Shown piece by piece: positions 19,744-28,743 of a stretch of 64,000 bases of DNA. The position numbers and the translations under genes are program-made. How positions within the stretch are numbered: position 1 is the stretch's first letter; every line of letters begins with the position of its first letter. The notes under the pieces are model-generated. The model saw only the letters and a program-made list of their open reading frames with translations, did not search any database and was not told the origin of the DNA. The stretch comes from Nocardia sp. alder85J (GTDB lineage Bacteria; Actinomycetota; Actinomycetes; Mycobacteriales; Mycobacteriaceae), in the NCBI RefSeq assembly GCF_020176955.2, contig NZ_JAIUCZ020000001.1, positions 186,001 to 250,000 on the forward strand, in the 5' to 3' direction.

Positions 19744-20862
19744 ATGACCGAAATCCTGCGCGCCCCCGCCGAAGTCAAGTATGCCGAGGAACTGGACTGG
19801 CTGGAGTCCGTCGACGACGGCCCGAAGCCGTTCGCCTGGCGGCTGAGTCCGAAGATGGTGCGGCTGTTCGTCCTCGGCTCCGAGCGCGCCGACGGGCTGG
19901 ACCGCCCGGTCGAGCAGAAGTGGTTCGGCGACCGGAGTTTCGTCGAGCGCAGCATCGTCACCCTGGCCTCGGACCGCGGCCTGCTGCTGATCGGCGACCC
20001 CGGCACCGGCAAGAGCTGGCTCGCGGAGTTGTTGTCCGCGGCCATCAGCCGCAACTCGACGCTGGTGGTGCAGGGCACCGCGGGCACCACCGAGGACCAC
20101 ATCAAGTATTCGTGGAACATCTCGATGGTCATCGCCAAGGGCCAGTCGCGCGAGTCGATGATCCCGTCCCCGATCATGACCGCGATGGAGCAGGGCGTCA
20201 TCGGCCGCTTCGAGGAGCTCACCCGTTCCACCAGCGACGTCCAGGACGCGCTGATCTCCATCCTGTCGGAGAAGTACGTCTCCATCCCGGAACTGGACGA
20301 CGACAACGTCGTCTTCGCGCAGCCCGGCTTCTCGATCATCGCGACCGCCAACAGTCGCGACCGCGGCGTGAACGATCTGTCCTCGGCGCTGAAGCGCCGG
20401 TTCAACTTCGTGCGCATCCCGGTGGTGTCCAACAAGCGCAGCGAGGCGGAGATCGTGCGGTTCCGCACCTCGGAACTGTTGCGCCGGCACAGCATCGAAC
20501 TGGAGCTGCCGCCGACGCTGCTGGACATCCTGCTGGACAGCTTCGCCGACCTGCGGGCCGCGGCGGCCGCCGCGAGCGCCGACGACGACAAGCTGGAGTC
20601 GGCCCTGTCCACCGCGGAGCAGATCGGCGTGCTGGAGGACGCCATCCTGCACAGCCAGTTCTTCGGTGATCGGCAGTTGCGGGCGGAGACCCTGGCCGGA
20701 TCGCTGGTCGGGTCGCTGGCCCGGCGGCAGCCCGAGGATCTGGCCATCCTGAACAAATACCTCCACGGTGTGGTGGAGCCGCGCACCAAGACCAAGTCCG
20801 GTGGCGCGGACTGGAAGGAATTCCTCGAGGGCGGCCGGGCGGCGATCGCGAGGTTGTCGTGA
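19744..20862 (+). CDS. MoxR-family AAA+ ATPase (YehL-like)
   Basis: The 372-residue ATPase has Walker A GDPGTGKS at residues 84-91, a Walker-B-like FEEL before TRSTSDVQDALISILSEKYV, sensor 1 IATANSRDRG, and arginine finger region LKRRFNFVRIPV. MoxR ATPases form rings that remodel or activate proteins together with vWA partners. The C-terminal helical lid ends in KEFLEGGRAAIARLS. AGGAGA lies upstream of the ATG. It overlaps the DUF5682 gene by GTGA. It is the NTP-driven engine of the five-gene system. Confidence 0.92.
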   Translation: MTEILRAPAEVKYAEELDWLESVDDGPKPFAWRLSPKMVRLFVLGSERADGLDRPVEQKWFGDRSFVERSIVTLASDRGLLLIGDPGTGKSWLAELLSAAISRNSTLVVQGTAGTTEDHIKYSWNISMVIAKGQSRESMIPSPIMTAMEQGVIGRFEELTRSTSDVQDALISILSEKYVSIPELDDDNVVFAQPGFSIIATANSRDRGVNDLSSALKRRFNFVRIPVVSNKRSEAEIVRFRTSELLRRHSIELELPPTLLDILLDSFADLRAAAAAASADDDKLESALSTAEQIGVLEDAILHSQFFGDRQLRAETLAGSLVGSLARRQPEDLAILNKYLHGVVEPRTKTKSGGADWKEFLEGGRAAIARLS

Positions 20863-23687
20863 CCGTCTCCGACGAGGTGACCGCACCCGCGGCGGCGCCC
20901 ACCTTCGCGGCGCTGCGCGACCAATTGGCCGATGCGGCGTCCGCCTTCGCCGCCACCGGCGTCGCGGGCGACATCCTGACCGGCATGGTCGACGATGTCG
21001 ACCGGGCGCTGTCGCAGCGGCTGGAAATCTTTCCGGTGTGCCATCATTCGCCCGCCTCCGGGCTGGCGATGGTGCGGCGGTTGCGCGAGAAGCGGCCCGC
21101 CGTCATCTACCTGGAGTTGTGCGAGGATCTGCGCCCGCTGCTGGACGAGCTGCGCAACTGCACGCTCCCGGTCGCGGTGCAGGCCTTCGCCAGCGAGATC
21201 GACGGGTTCCCGAAGCAGTGGGCGCCGCTGTCGATCGTCGCCCCGATCACCGAGGCGTCCGCGGAATATCAGGCGATCGCCTACGCCCTGGACACGCCGG
21301 GCGTGGAACTGGTCCTGGTCGACCGGTCCACCGACCACGTCTTCCAGTGGTCACCGGACGAGGACGACGAGCCCGCCCGGCAGCCGGAACCCGGCGACCG
21401 CCCCGAGGGCGCGCCGGAACCCGAGACGGGCCTGCACGGCGACTCCGTCGGTATCGAGATCGGTGATCTGCGACCGCGTTTCGACGAGCTGGAACAGTAT
21501 CTGCTGCACCACGGCAAGGTCCGGCACTGGTCGGAGTGGTGGGACCAGTACGTCGAACAGCCGCTGGCCGGGGCCGACTACGACACCTATCGCCAGGTGA
21601 TGGTGATGATCGGCAGCCTGTTCCGGCGGCTGCGGCGCGGCAGCACCGCCGTCGACGAGAACCGCGAGCGGTACATGTGGACCCGCATGCGCGAACACCT
21701 GGCCGCGACCGGCACCGATCCGGACCGTTGCCTGTACGTCTGCGGTGCGGCGCACGCCGCCAGCCGGGTCGAGCAGTTCGGCCTGGAATCGGAGGCGGCC
21801 TTCGAGATCACGCCGCGCACCGCCACGGTCTGGCACTACGGCCTCATCCCGTCGAGCCATTCCGCGATCGAGAATCAATTCGGCCTGGCCGGCGGCGCGG
21901 TCTCGATCGCGGCCGCCACCTGGTCGAAGGGCTTGCGGCGCGGCAAGATCCAGTCGTTCCGGCTGGCAGGCCAGCCCGGCGGCGCGAAACCGGCCAAGAC
22001 CAAGGCCGTCGTCCCGGCTCCGGTGGCGCCGGCCGCCACCGACCGGCTGTCCGGCTTCCTGTCCACGCCCCCGCTGCTGGACCCGCTGGATGAGGCCGAA
22101 CTGCTGGAATGGTCCGTGGACATCGCCCGGCTGGCCCGCCGCAACGGCTACCTGGCCAGCACCGCCGACGCCATCGCGGTATTCGAGACCTCGATCCTGC
22201 TCGCCGGTATGCGCAACCGCACCCGCCCCACGCCCTACGACTTCCAGGACGCGGCGATCACCTGCATCGAGAAGGACCGGGTGCCCGGCCGCCGCGATGT
22301 CCGCCGGTTGTGCGAGATCCTGCTCGGCGGCGACCGGATCGGCCAGGTCGGTTACGCCGCGCTGCCACCCCTGGCCCGCGATGTGCTGGACCGCCTGCAA
22401 CCGCTGGGTCTCGACTTGTCGAAACGCACCCTGCAACGGGCCCTGCTCGATCTGCGCTCGGACCCGCACTTGTCATCCTGCTCGGACCTGCTGTGGCTGC
22501 TGCGCCGGCTGCTGCCGTCCGACGCGGTCCGCCCGATCATGGGCTCGCGCGGCCTGGGGGAGAAGTCGATCCAGGAGAGCTGGGATCTCGGCCTCGGCAA
22601 GTATCAGCGGTCGCTGGTCGAACTCGGCTACGAGGGTGTGACGATCGAGCAGGTGCTCGAACAGCGACTCCGGCGCGAGGTCAACGAATCCGGCGCCACG
22701 GCCGCCGTGGCCCTGGCCGCGGTGGAGGACGCGCTGGTCTTCCTGGGTTCGGTCCGCCTGGCCGACGAACTCGGTTCGCGCGCGGTCGAATTGCTCGCCG
22801 CCGAGCGCAGCGTCGACGACGCCCCGGAGGTGCTGCGCAGAATTCGCGGTCTGCTGGACTATTTCCGTTCCACCGCAACGGGTCTGCCGGACTGGTGTGC
22901 CCGCTTCGTCACCGCCGGCTACGCGCATTACTGCACCCTGCTGCCCAGTGCCTTCGTCGCCGACGACACCGGCCCCGCGCAGGTCACCGCGATGCTGGGC
23001 TTCCTGTTCGGCATGGAGAACCTGGCGCTGTCCCTGGGCTGCGACCACACCCAGCTGGAACTGGCTGTGCAGCAATCCCATCCGGAGGCCCCCGCCAAGG
23101 TGGCCCTGCTGTGGGCGGCCCGCTTCCAACTGGGGTTGCTGTCGCTGCCCGACCTCCGTGCCCGCTGCGACGCCATGCTGTCGAATCCGCTGGTGCTGCC
23201 GTCCTTCCCGGACTACATCACCGGTTTCGTGCAAGCGATCGACCCGGCCCCCACCCTGAAACCCTTCGTGGTGGAAGTCCTGTCGAAAGCCTTCGGCACC
23301 CTCCCCGACACGGTCCTGCTCCCGTGGCTCCCCGGGCTGATCACCGCCCTGCGCCGCCAAGCCCCCGACCTGGTCCCACCCCTGATCCGCGAGGCCGCCC
23401 GCACCTTCCCCGCGACCCTGTCCGCCCTGGACACCTGGATCCCACCCTGGTCGCTCGCCGCGGCCCCACCCCCTGCCCCGGAAGCCCTCGCTCCTCGGGA
23501 CCCGGTCACCACCCTGCTGTCCGCCCACCCGGCCACCTGCACCGCCCTGGCCACCCTGCTGGGTCACGAAACCACGTGGGAGCACACAACTCCCGCGCCG
23601 GACACGCTGGACACGCCGGTCACGGCCCTCGTGCACCGGTTCCCCCGAGCGGCAACGGCCCTGGCGGCCACCGTCGTCGCACCCTGA
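20859..23687 (+). CDS. DUF5682 family protein (YehM-like)
   Basis: The 942-residue protein starts at GTG 20859 and carries the family motif PVCHHSPASGLAMVRRL around His62-His63, then PAVIYLELCEDLRPLLDEL. These recall the TraB/ChaN/EreA-like fold. A conserved VCGAAHAASRVEQF lies near residue 295. The rest is long and helical (residues ~390-800) and ends in a proline-rich tail. DUF5682 proteins travel with MoxR ATPase, vWA and SWIM genes. Conserved histidines suggest a metal-dependent hydrolase or transferase activity, but no reaction is proven. It may be the effector switched by the ATPase. Confidence 0.8.
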   Translation: MTVSDEVTAPAAAPTFAALRDQLADAASAFAATGVAGDILTGMVDDVDRALSQRLEIFPVCHHSPASGLAMVRRLREKRPAVIYLELCEDLRPLLDELRNCTLPVAVQAFASEIDGFPKQWAPLSIVAPITEASAEYQAIAYALDTPGVELVLVDRSTDHVFQWSPDEDDEPARQPEPGDRPEGAPEPETGLHGDSVGIEIGDLRPRFDELEQYLLHHGKVRHWSEWWDQYVEQPLAGADYDTYRQVMVMIGSLFRRLRRGSTAVDENRERYMWTRMREHLAATGTDPDRCLYVCGAAHAASRVEQFGLESEAAFEITPRTATVWHYGLIPSSHSAIENQFGLAGGAVSIAAATWSKGLRRGKIQSFRLAGQPGGAKPAKTKAVVPAPVAPAATDRLSGFLSTPPLLDPLDEAELLEWSVDIARLARRNGYLASTADAIAVFETSILLAGMRNRTRPTPYDFQDAAITCIEKDRVPGRRDVRRLCEILLGGDRIGQVGYAALPPLARDVLDRLQPLGLDLSKRTLQRALLDLRSDPHLSSCSDLLWLLRRLLPSDAVRPIMGSRGLGEKSIQESWDLGLGKYQRSLVELGYEGVTIEQVLEQRLRREVNESGATAAVALAAVEDALVFLGSVRLADELGSRAVELLAAERSVDDAPEVLRRIRGLLDYFRSTATGLPDWCARFVTAGYAHYCTLLPSAFVADDTGPAQVTAMLGFLFGMENLALSLGCDHTQLELAVQQSHPEAPAKVALLWAARFQLGLLSLPDLRARCDAMLSNPLVLPSFPDYITGFVQAIDPAPTLKPFVVEVLSKAFGTLPDTVLLPWLPGLITALRRQAPDLVPPLIREAARTFPATLSALDTWIPPWSLAAAPPPAPEALAPRDPVTTLLSAHPATCTALATLLGHETTWEHTTPAPDTLDTPVTALVHRFPRAATALAATVVAP

Positions 23688-23693
23688 CCCGCA

Positions 23694-23743
23694 TCGCCCG
23701 GCCCGGCCTCCCACCTGTCCCGGTGCGGGGCCGGGCCGGGCGA
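23694..23743. terminator. bidirectional hairpin terminator
   Basis: A perfect 15-bp stem (TCGCCCGGCCCGGCC at 23694-23708, complement at 23729-23743) with a 20-base loop lies between the convergent DUF5682 and methyltransferase stops. No U-tract is visible, as usual in actinobacteria. Confidence 0.75.
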
Positions 23744-23748
23744 CATCG

Positions 23749-24408
23749 CTACCGGGCTCCTCCGTCGAGCCGGTCGAAGCCCACGAAGGTGAACAGTGTG
23801 GCGCCCGCCTCCAGTGGCGCCGGTGTACCGGTGAACCGATGCGCGCCGACCGCGAAGGATGTCCCCGGATCGGAAACCCATACCTGGTCGAAACCGTGTT
23901 CGGCGAACCACGCACAGACCTGCGGCACCAGATCGGGTTCGCGGCGGCCCCGCGTCCACACCACCGTGCCGCCCTCGGCGCACAGCTGGGTGGTGAACCC
24001 GATGGTCCGCGCTACGTCGGCATCGGTGATGTTGCCGAAGATCCCGCACGCGATCACCAGATCCGCCGGAGCCAGCGCGGCGTAGTGGTCGATCAGTGCG
24101 GCATCCCCCACGATCACCTCGACCCGGTCCAATCCGTGCTGCGCCGCAAGTTCGCGTGCCACCCACGCATTTCGCGGATCGAGCTCGACCAGCCGCGCTG
24201 TGACATCACCGCGTCGCGGATGCTCGGCCAGCACCCCGATGACATCCCGGCCCTGCCCCGCGCACAGGCTGATCAGTCGCAGCGGCCCCGGCGCCGCGGC
24301 ATCGAGCGCCGCCCGGATCTGCGTCTGCACGGCGATCAGCCGCTGAGCCAGCCGGCTACCCGGCTGATCGTATTCCGCGTGCCACGCATGCCAATCACGT
24401 TCGCTCAC
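23749..24408 (-). CDS. class I SAM-dependent methyltransferase
   Basis: The 219-residue protein begins MSERDWHAWHAEYDQPGSRL and has SAM motif I LISLCAGQGRDVIGVLA, acidic post-I region LVELDPRNAWVA, and motif II/III regions VIVGDAALIDHYAALAPADL and CAEGGTVVWTRG. There is no signal or membrane segment. The substrate cannot be assigned; it looks like small-molecule methyltransferases of actinobacteria. It converges on the DUF5682 gene across the strong hairpin and diverges from the NmrA operon. Confidence 0.85.
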   Translation of the reverse strand: MSERDWHAWHAEYDQPGSRLAQRLIAVQTQIRAALDAAAPGPLRLISLCAGQGRDVIGVLAEHPRRGDVTARLVELDPRNAWVARELAAQHGLDRVEVIVGDAALIDHYAALAPADLVIACGIFGNITDADVARTIGFTTQLCAEGGTVVWTRGRREPDLVPQVCAWFAEHGFDQVWVSDPGTSFAVGAHRFTGTPAPLEAGATLFTFVGFDRLDGGAR

Positions 24409-24575
24409 CCCGCCAGGCTATCGGCCGCGCCGCCCGCCCGGAATGTTTGATCTCCGCCTGATCCGAACCACCGACAATGCTGCGCCGGAACACCTTCCGC
24501 GCACCCGGCCGAGAGTGCACAACCGGGAAGAAGTCAAGTCCGGAATTCTCCGCAGAATTGCGGCAGAACAAATTC

Positions 24576-24617
24576 GCCGCGAGTTGTCAAATTTTTCGGA
24601 TTATTTGATTTCGCGGC
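24576..24617. repeat. AT-rich imperfect inverted repeat in divergent promoter region
   Basis: GCCGCGA-GTTG-TCAAAT pairs with ATTTGA-TT-TCGCGGC around a TTTTCGGATT centre. The surrounding AT content is far above the window average. It lies 90 bases before the NmrA-like gene and 170 after the methyltransferase start, so it may be an operator or cruciform within the divergent promoter. The rest of the 299-base gap shows no gene. Confidence 0.5.
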
Positions 24618-24707
24618 ATTCGCGTGTACCTTCGACATCGCGATCGGGTCCTGGGAGGCGACCGATTCCGCAATTCCGATTCCGCTGTGCAATCGAGAGG
24701 TGATCCG

Positions 24708-25541
24708 ATGACCATTGCCGTGACCGGTGCGACGGGTACGGTCGGCCGGTTGGTGGTGCGCCGATTGCTCGCCGCCGGTCGGCGGGTGCGAGCCGTCACC
24801 CGCAATCCCGCAGCCGAATTCCCGCCCGACGTCGAGGTGGTCATCGCCGACCTGGACCGGCCCGAATCGCTGACACCGGCACTCACCGGCGCCGACGCGC
24901 TGTTCCTGATGTCCCACCCGCCCACCGCCACCGCGGTGGCCCGCCAGGCGCAGCGCTGCGGAACAGGCCGCATCGTCACCCTGTCGTCCATTCGCGCCGA
25001 CACCGAACCGCCGGATGCCGCCGGCCACCGCGCGGTCGAACGAGCGGTGGAATCCGTCGGCGTCCCCTGGACCCACCTCAGGCCCGGCATGTTCGCGACG
25101 AACCTGCTGACCTGGGCTCCCGCGATCCGCGCCACCGGCATCGTCCGCGAACCCTGTGCGGCCGCGGCGCAGACGCCGATCCACGAAGCCGATATCGCCG
25201 ACGTGGCCGCCGCCGCCCTGCTCGACGCGGGCCACGCGGGCCGGAAATATCCACTGACCGGCCCGCGCGCACTCACCAAAACGCAGCAACTGGCCGCGAT
25301 CGCCACCGCCCTCGGCCGCGACCTGACATTCCAGGAGATAACTCCGGCCGAGTGGCACCGCGAGCAGGCCGATACGGTGCCGCCTTTCGTCCGAGATTTC
25401 CTCCTGGAGATCTGGTCGGAAAGTACCGCGACCCCGGAATCGGTCTCCGATACGGTCGCGGCCGTCACCGGCTGTCCCGCCCGCCCGCTGACCGAATGGG
25501 CCGCCGACCACGCGCCGGATTTCGGCGGGACGTCCCGGTGA
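24708..25541 (+). CDS. NmrA-like NAD(P)-binding protein
   Basis: The 277-residue protein starts at ATG 24708 behind GAGAGG. MTIAVTGATGTVGRLVVRRL is the Rossmann motif of NmrA/atypical SDR proteins, followed by RAVTRNP. The central VTLSSIRADTEP and WTHLRPGMFATNLLTWAPAI are typical. It has no classical YxxxK, so it may be a redox sensor or an NADPH-dependent reductase of the NmrA/YtfG kind. It is first in a three-gene unit linked by four-base overlaps. Confidence 0.85.
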   Translation: MTIAVTGATGTVGRLVVRRLLAAGRRVRAVTRNPAAEFPPDVEVVIADLDRPESLTPALTGADALFLMSHPPTATAVARQAQRCGTGRIVTLSSIRADTEPPDAAGHRAVERAVESVGVPWTHLRPGMFATNLLTWAPAIRATGIVREPCAAAAQTPIHEADIADVAAAALLDAGHAGRKYPLTGPRALTKTQQLAAIATALGRDLTFQEITPAEWHREQADTVPPFVRDFLLEIWSESTATPESVSDTVAAVTGCPARPLTEWAADHAPDFGGTSR

Positions 25542-26446
25542 CCACAGCGCGCACCGCCCGCATCGACGACATCGAGATCTGGACCGACCGTCACGGCGCC
25601 CCCACCGACCCCGCGATACTGCTGCTCGCGGGCGACACCGCCTCGGCCACCGCCTGGCCGCAACCGCTGACGGACCGGTTCACCGCCGCCGGATATCAGG
25701 TGATCCGCCTCGACTACCGGGACACCGGCCGCTCGACCCGGCGTGAATTCGCCGGCCACCCCTACACTTTCGACGACCTTGCCACCGACGCCACCGCTGT
25801 GCTCGACACCTGGGACATCGACGCCGCGCACGTGGTCGGCTTCGGAATGGGCGGCGGCACAGCCCAGCTTCTCGCCCTGGATCACCCGCAACGCCTGCGC
25901 ACGGTCACGCTGAGCAACTGCTTCGCACTGGGCATCGACTTCTTCGGGAACTGGCAGCGAGCGCTCACCGGCGAACCCACCCTCGACGGCCTGCCGACCC
26001 CCGACCCCGACTTCACCCGGCTGGCGACGAGCCCCGCCCCGCCGGCCGACGCCATCCAGCGCGCCCTGGCCGGGGACTTCTACGACGAATCCGAGCTCCG
26101 CGCCGCGGCCCGGCGCGCGGAAACCCATGCCGGACAACCGGATACCCGAAAGGTACATCCACACTCCCAACTCCGCGCCGGCTTCGACGGCCGGGGTGAG
26201 CACCTGCCCGCCATCACCACTCCGGCCCTGGTCATCCAGGGCATGCGCGACCCGATCAACCCACCCCCGCACGGCCGCCACCTCGCCGGACTGATCCCCG
26301 GTGCCCGCCTCGTGGAGATCCCCGGCATGGGCCACTCGCTACCGGCCGCCGTCCACGACACCTATGCCACCGCGATCCTCGAACACCTCCGCCGAAACAC
26401 CCAGCACAGCCACACCGACAGCGAACCAGCACAGGAGACCGCATGA
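25538..26446 (+). CDS. alpha/beta-hydrolase-fold protein lacking the nucleophile serine
   Basis: The 302-residue protein (GTG start in a GTGA overlap) has the fold of esterases and dehalogenases: ILLLAGDTASATAWPQPLTD, VIRLDYRDTGRST, an acid in GMRDPINPP and a histidine in IPGMGHSLP. The nucleophile elbow reads VVGFGMGGG, with glycine where GxSxGG has serine. Asp and His are kept. Either the enzyme works without a serine nucleophile, or it is a catalytically dead binding protein, or a point change occurred. It is coupled to NmrA-like and PEBP genes. Confidence 0.85.
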   Translation: MTTARTARIDDIEIWTDRHGAPTDPAILLLAGDTASATAWPQPLTDRFTAAGYQVIRLDYRDTGRSTRREFAGHPYTFDDLATDATAVLDTWDIDAAHVVGFGMGGGTAQLLALDHPQRLRTVTLSNCFALGIDFFGNWQRALTGEPTLDGLPTPDPDFTRLATSPAPPADAIQRALAGDFYDESELRAAARRAETHAGQPDTRKVHPHSQLRAGFDGRGEHLPAITTPALVIQGMRDPINPPPHGRHLAGLIPGARLVEIPGMGHSLPAAVHDTYATAILEHLRRNTQHSHTDSEPAQETA

Positions 26447-27003
26447 CTTCGCCCGGGAACCGGCGACCCGGCCGACCCGGCCTCGCCTGGCACGCCCCGA
26501 ATCTCGCGGGCGCGGAAACCCTCACCCTGCGCAGCCCGGACTTCGACCACGAGCACACCATCCCGATCCCGCACGCCGCCACCCGCGCCGGCGGCGACAA
26601 TCTGTCCCCGGCTCTGACCTGGTCCGCGCCGCCGACCGGCACCGCGCAACTGCTGCTGGTCATCGAAGATCCGGACGCTGCCACGCCCACCCCGTTCGTG
26701 CACTGCCTGGCGCTGCTCGACCCCGCGGTGACGACCCTCGCCCACGGCGCACTGCACACCGAAACCCGCACCGCCGGTGTGCATCTGCTCCGCTCGACCA
26801 TCGGCACCGGCTATTTCGGGATGGCGCCGCCGAAAAGTCACGGCCCACACCGATACGTCTTCCAACTCTTCGCCCTGGCCACCCCTCTCGCCGCCCCGTC
26901 ACCTCGCACCGCCCTGGACGCCGTCCCGCCGGGCAGGGTCATCGCCGCCGCCCGGGACGTCCGCGCCCGCGGCCGCCTCGACGGCGTCCACCGCCGCACC
27001 TGA
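26443..27003 (+). CDS. YbhB/YbcL (PEBP) family protein
   Basis: The 186-residue protein belongs to the Raf-kinase-inhibitor/phosphatidylethanolamine-binding family. It shows DNLSPALTWSAPPTGTAQLL, the ligand-pocket motif IEDPDAATPTPFVHCLALLD and GPHRYVFQLFALATP. Bacterial members are small cytoplasmic or secreted proteins with anion-binding pockets and unclear roles. It starts in an ATGA overlap with the hydrolase-fold gene. A promoter-like TAGACT lies at 27103-27108 downstream, between it and the kinase. Confidence 0.88.
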   Translation: MTSPGNRRPGRPGLAWHAPNLAGAETLTLRSPDFDHEHTIPIPHAATRAGGDNLSPALTWSAPPTGTAQLLLVIEDPDAATPTPFVHCLALLDPAVTTLAHGALHTETRTAGVHLLRSTIGTGYFGMAPPKSHGPHRYVFQLFALATPLAAPSPRTALDAVPPGRVIAAARDVRARGRLDGVHRRT

Positions 27004-27159
27004 CAATCGGCGCACAGGCCCGCGAACAGCGCTGGGCCACAGCCGGATACAACACCCCGCGAACAGCGGTGCGGCGGTTTCACAGCGGACACCCAGGTGC
27101 CGTTAGACTCGCGCGGATGGCATCGGCGCGCACCGGTGCCACGAGTTGGGAGTGGAGCC

Positions 27160-28737
27160 ATGGCAGCAGATTCGGCGCCCGAGCGGGCATACGACTTCGT
27201 AGCTCGCGACCTGACGCCCGCGCCGGGGACGCGGTCACCTCGGGTGCTGGCCGGCCGCTATCGGCTCGACGCGCTGCTGGGCAGCGGCGGCATGGGCGAT
27301 GTGTGGCGGGCCACCGATCTGCTGCTGCACCAGACCGTCGCGGTGAAGCAGGTGCGCATCCCACCGGAGGCCGACGACGAAGCGGCAAAGCTGTTGTACG
27401 AGCGCACCTTACGCGAAGCGCGCGCCGCCGCCAGGCTGCGCTCGCATCCGTCGATCGTCACCATTCACGATGTCGTCGTGGAGGACGGCATCCCTTGGAT
27501 CGTCATGGAATTCGTCGACGGCCGGTCCCTGGACCGGATCGTCGCCGACCAGGGTCCGCTGCCGGTGCCCATGGTCGCGTCCATCGGCCTCGCGCTGCTG
27601 GACGGGCTGTCCGCGGCCCATGCGGGCGCGGTGCTGCACCGGGACGTCAAACCGGCGAATGTCCTGGTGTGCCACGACGGCCGGGTCGTCCTCACCGACT
27701 TCGGCATCGCCACCATGGCCGGTGAGAGGGCGCTGACCCGCACCGACATGATCACCGGCTCACCCGGCTACGTCGCGCCGGAACGCCTCGACGGAGAGAA
27801 GGGGCAGGCTGCCTCGGACCTGTGGTCGCTGGGGGCGACCCTCTACTATGCCGTGGAGGGCCGTCCGCCGTACCAGCGTGACGAGATGCTGGCCGTCCTG
27901 GTCGCCACGATCAGCGCGGACCCGGATCCGATGCGCCTGGCCGGACCGCTCACCCCGCTGCTGACCGGCCTGCTGCACCGGGATCCGCACCAGCGCATGA
28001 CCGATCCCCGAGCCCGGGAGTTCCTGCAATCCTTCACCGCGGGCAGCCCACCACCGCCGATCCACCCCATGCCACCACGGATCCACCCGACGCCGGCACC
28101 CAGCCACCCCGCGCACCCGCGCAGTCGCCGGACCACCGCCGTCACGGTCCTCGCGGTCGCCGCCGTCGCGATACTGCTGCTGGCCGGCGCCGCCGTCGCG
28201 CTCATCCAGACGCGGCACCACAACACCGCCGCGCCGACCCCGTCGACCCCGGGAGCCCCGCCGCCGACCGGCAACACCTCCGCCCCGGGCCCGCTCATCA
28301 TGGCCGACCCCGAAGCCTGCTCGATGTTCACCGACGACGCCGCCGGCACGATCCTCGGCGCGACCGTGCACAGCCAGTTCCAGACCCACAGCGCCTGCCA
28401 GTGGTCCACCCCCGACGGCGGCACCTACGCCTCGGTCACCCTGATCCGCCTGGTCAACCTCACCCAGGCGCAGGACACCTTCACGATGGAGAAGCAGGAC
28501 ATGCGCGACGAGCCGCGCCGCTATCCCGGCACCACGCTCCGCACCGACACCACCGTCGGCGACGAGTCCTTCGCCTACACCAAGCCCGCCTCCGACAGCC
28601 CGCTGCACCCCACCATGGTGCTGTTCCGCACACGGAACATGCTGGCGACCATCTATGTCAGCGCGTCCGCCCCCGATTACGAACTGGCCGACCAGTTCGC
28701 GGCGGCCGTCGCCCGGAACCTCGACCATTTGAGCTGA
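27160..28737 (+). CDS. transmembrane Ser/Thr protein kinase (PknB-type) with extracellular sensor
   Basis: The 525-residue receptor kinase starts at ATG 27160 behind GGGAGTGGAG. The kinase domain has GSGGMG (41-46), Lys63 in AVKQV, catalytic Asp162 in HRDVKPAN, DFG and GSPGYVAPE. A Pro/His-rich linker leads to one membrane helix (about 327-350, TVLAVAAVAILLLAGAAVAL) and a ~150-residue extracellular domain with ADPEACSMFTDDAAGTILGA, similar in pattern to DUF3558-like lipoprotein sensors rather than PASTA repeats. Two cysteines in this domain may form a disulfide. The neighbouring kinase, GTPase and vWA genes suggest it may feed phosphorylation signals into them; that is speculation. Confidence 0.92.
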   Translation: MAADSAPERAYDFVARDLTPAPGTRSPRVLAGRYRLDALLGSGGMGDVWRATDLLLHQTVAVKQVRIPPEADDEAAKLLYERTLREARAAARLRSHPSIVTIHDVVVEDGIPWIVMEFVDGRSLDRIVADQGPLPVPMVASIGLALLDGLSAAHAGAVLHRDVKPANVLVCHDGRVVLTDFGIATMAGERALTRTDMITGSPGYVAPERLDGEKGQAASDLWSLGATLYYAVEGRPPYQRDEMLAVLVATISADPDPMRLAGPLTPLLTGLLHRDPHQRMTDPRAREFLQSFTAGSPPPPIHPMPPRIHPTPAPSHPAHPRSRRTTAVTVLAVAAVAILLLAGAAVALIQTRHHNTAAPTPSTPGAPPPTGNTSAPGPLIMADPEACSMFTDDAAGTILGATVHSQFQTHSACQWSTPDGGTYASVTLIRLVNLTQAQDTFTMEKQDMRDEPRRYPGTTLRTDTTVGDESFAYTKPASDSPLHPTMVLFRTRNMLATIYVSASAPDYELADQFAAAVARNLDHLS

Positions 28738-28743
28738 CCCGCT

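Noticed and set aside
18660..21338. 892-codon open frame antisense to the vWA and MoxR genes
   Set aside because: The sense strand carries strong vWA and AAA+ motifs; the antisense product is low-complexity with no start signal.
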